Origin: Gammaproteobacteria bacterium
Lineage (GTDB): Bacteria; Pseudomonadota; Gammaproteobacteria; SZUA-152
Length of the DNA stretch: 32,620 nt
Direction: 5' to 3'
NCBI GenBank assembly: GCA_024762755.1
Contig: JANTGX010000001.1
Coordinates: 1-32,620 of the forward strand
The notes under the pieces are model-generated. The model was not told where the DNA came from, did no database searches, and was given only the letters and a program-made list of their open reading frames with translations. Shown piece after piece: positions 30,903 to 32,620 of the stretch. Position numbers and translations under genes: made by a program. The number at the start of each line of letters is the position of its first letter. Position 1 is the first letter of the stretch.

Positions 30903-32620
30903 CTAGAGTTTGGCGCCGAGCTGCAGGTAGAAGGCGCGCTCGGGCAGCGGGTAGTAGTAATAGGGATTGGGCTTGCTGCCGCGATAGAAACCGCTGTCGG
31001 CGGTCTTCACGTCGGTCAGGTTCTGCACCAGCAGGCGCGCGTGCCAGCGGCCCATGTCGTGGCGATAGCTGAGGTCCACGCGGGTGTAGGGCGACATCCG
31101 CTTGCCGGCATTGCCGTCGTCATTGCCGAAGTAGCGGCTGCCGGTGTAGATCACGTCCAGGCCCAGCCGCTGGTTCTGGGCGAGGTCGAACTGCTGGCCG
31201 AGGGTGAATTTGCTGCGCGGCACGAGGGGTACCTCCTTGCCCTCGTGACTGCCGGCACGGTAGGTGGCGTGGCGCCAGGCATAGCCGGCCTCGAGGGTGT
31301 AGGCGTCACCCACGGGCAGGCGCATATTCCAGTCGAGGCCGTCACGGCGGGTCTTGTCCAGGTTGACGTTGGCGAAGCTGGCCAGGTCGTAGGCGATCTC
31401 GTCTTCCAGGTTCATGCGGAACAGGCGGAGGCTGGTCTGCAGGCCGTTGGCGTAGTGGGCGCGTGTGCCGATCTCGTAATGGCGCGCGGACTGCGGCTTG
31501 ATCAGGCTCAGGTCGCCGCTGCTGTAGTTCCACATCTCGTCGAGTACGGGGGCGCGGAAGCTCTTGGCCACGCGCAGGTAGTTGGTGGCGCCGTAGTTGT
31601 GGCGGTGGCTGAGGCTGATGTCCCACACGTTGATGCCGTCGCGGCGACGGTCGTTGCCACTGCTCACCTGGTCGGCCTTGACCCGGATCCACTGCCGGCG
31701 CAGGCCCAGGTTGAGCTGGCTCCGTTCGCCGAGGGCGATGGCGTCGGTAAGGTAGAGGCCGTCGCTGTCCTGCTTCACCTGCTGGCGGTTGTCGCTGTTG
31801 AAGAACGGGCTGCGATAGGTGGAGCTGGCATCGAGGTCGCTGCGGTAGAGGTCGACGCCGCCGATCAGGGCGTGGCGGCCATAGTGGCGCTTGACCCGCG
31901 GGGTGAGGGAGAGGGTGCGCAGGTCGCCCTTGCTGTCGAAGATGCCACCGAAATCGTCCGGCGCGTGATAGGCCTGGTGTTTGTTGCGCAGGGCCAGCTC
32001 GGCGGCGTAGCCCGCGTCCTCGACGAACAGCTCCGTGGTGTAGCGGTGCTCGCGGGCCTTGTCGCGGGCATTGGACTGGGTGGGATCCGCCTGGTATTCC
32101 GGCTCATTGAGGGAGCCGGGGAGTTCGAGGATCTCGCGATTGGCATTGAGGCGCAGGCCGGCCACGGCGTCGCCCCACTGATGGCTGAGCTCGCCCATGA
32201 GCGAGAGGTCTTCCTGGGCATTGTTGTCACGATAGCCGTCGGATTTGAGGCCGTCGAGGGCGAGGGACAGGGCGCTGTCACCGGCCATCTGCTGCAGGTT
32301 GGCGCGCAGGCGGCGGGTCTGGAAGCTGCCATATTGGAGCTCGGCACTGGCCGCCTCGCCGTCGAAGGCGCTCTTGGTGACGATGTTGATGACGCCGCTC
32401 ACTGCGTTGTCGCCATACAGCACGCTGGCGCTGCCCTGCACGATTTCGATGCGCTCGATGCTCTCCAGGGGGATGGCGGCGAGGTTGGCGCCCTGCAGGT
32501 CGAGGTCGTTGAGGCGGCGGCCATTGAGCAGGATCAGGGTGTTGCTGGTGCCGTTCTCGCCGAAGCCGCCGAGGTCCACGCGGTCGCGCGCGCCGTTGAT
32601 GCCGAACAGGCTGGAGACGC
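30903..32620 (-). CDS. TonB-dependent outer-membrane receptor, BtuB-like (partial, N-terminus off right edge)
   Basis: The frame is open through the right edge, so at least 572 residues are present and the signal peptide, TonB box and part of the plug are missing. The visible N-terminal end is the plug domain: LFGINGARDRVDLGGFGENG, LILLNGRRLND, then IPLESIERIEIVQGSASVLYG and GVINIVTK, all standard for the family. A 22-strand-type barrel follows, with alternating aromatic strands (e.g. ATNYLRVAKSFRAPVLDEMW). The terminal strand ends in AFYLQLGAKL. It precedes tonB by 42 bases and sits beside btuF and cob genes, so corrinoid uptake is the likely substrate. This rests on context, because barrel sequences do not reveal ligand. 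An upstream riboswitch would lie outside the window. Confidence 0.9.
   Translation of the reverse strand, partial: VSSLFGINGARDRVDLGGFGENGTSNTLILLNGRRLNDLDLQGANLAAIPLESIERIEIVQGSASVLYGDNAVSGVINIVTKSAFDGEAASAELQYGSFQTRRLRANLQQMAGDSALSLALDGLKSDGYRDNNAQEDLSLMGELSHQWGDAVAGLRLNANREILELPGSLNEPEYQADPTQSNARDKAREHRYTTELFVEDAGYAAELALRNKHQAYHAPDDFGGIFDSKGDLRTLSLTPRVKRHYGRHALIGGVDLYRSDLDASSTYRSPFFNSDNRQQVKQDSDGLYLTDAIALGERSQLNLGLRRQWIRVKADQVSSGNDRRRDGINVWDISLSHRHNYGATNYLRVAKSFRAPVLDEMWNYSSGDLSLIKPQSARHYEIGTRAHYANGLQTSLRLFRMNLEDEIAYDLASFANVNLDKTRRDGLDWNMRLPVGDAYTLEAGYAWRHATYRAGSHEGKEVPLVPRSKFTLGQQFDLAQNQRLGLDVIYTGSRYFGNDDGNAGKRMSPYTRVDLSYRHDMGRWHARLLVQNLTDVKTADSGFYRGSKPNPYYYYPLPERAFYLQLGAKL

Overview
The window is high-GC DNA from what looks like a gammaproteobacterium, possibly a Chromatiales-type sulfur oxidiser; the order is a guess. 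The evidence is TypA/BipA, DUF2835, the cobU-cobT-cobC-cobS arrangement, Shine-Dalgarno-led genes and E. coli-type terminators. No rRNA, tRNA, CRISPR array, integrase or complete insertion sequence was seen.

Layout. (1) 1-9340 is mostly housekeeping and accessory genes: a membrane protein cut by the left edge, typA, an orphan ModA-like periplasmic binding protein, an orphan helical protein of chemotaxis-associated type, an ABC-2 exporter pair followed by DUF2835 and an FMN reductase, then a pentapeptide-repeat protein paired with a degenerate GGDEF membrane protein. (2) 9341-17828 holds eight + strand genes that look like one envelope-spanning machine. They are a large secreted TPR protein, two TPR lipoproteins, a 94-residue secreted protein, a TolQ/ExbB-type proton channel, two different ExbD/TolR proteins and a TonB-like protein with an AgmX/PglI-type C-terminal domain. 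This resembles the Agl/Glt motor of Myxococcus gliding more than an iron-uptake TonB system. (3) 17829-18685 has nine heptamer repeats, a SprA-related HExxH protein and a tiny protein that looks like the two end helices of a flagellar rod/hook subunit. (4) About 18770-24930 is visibly AT-richer and carries one giant gene. It encodes two complete secreted, C-terminally anchored proteins joined in frame, with an anchor and a second signal peptide in the middle. (5) 24934-32620 is a cobalamin region. It contains PduO-type adenosyltransferase, two small proteins (ribbon-helix-helix and coiled coil), cobS, cobC, cobT and cobU in one tightly coupled minus-strand run, divergent btuF, then tonB and a TonB-dependent receptor cut by the right edge.

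How the genes work together. The cobalamin genes cover outer-membrane capture (receptor plus TonB), periplasmic binding (BtuF), corrinoid adenosylation (PduO) and nucleotide-loop assembly (CobU, CobT, CobS, CobC), which fits salvage of incomplete corrinoids. In the motor cluster, the channel and ExbD proteins would energise the TonB/AgmX-like arm, which could act on the TPR lipoproteins. The substrate or output of that machine is not visible here. The most unusual items are this motor, its Asn/Asp ExbD pair, the double secreted protein and the minimal flagellar-rod-like protein.
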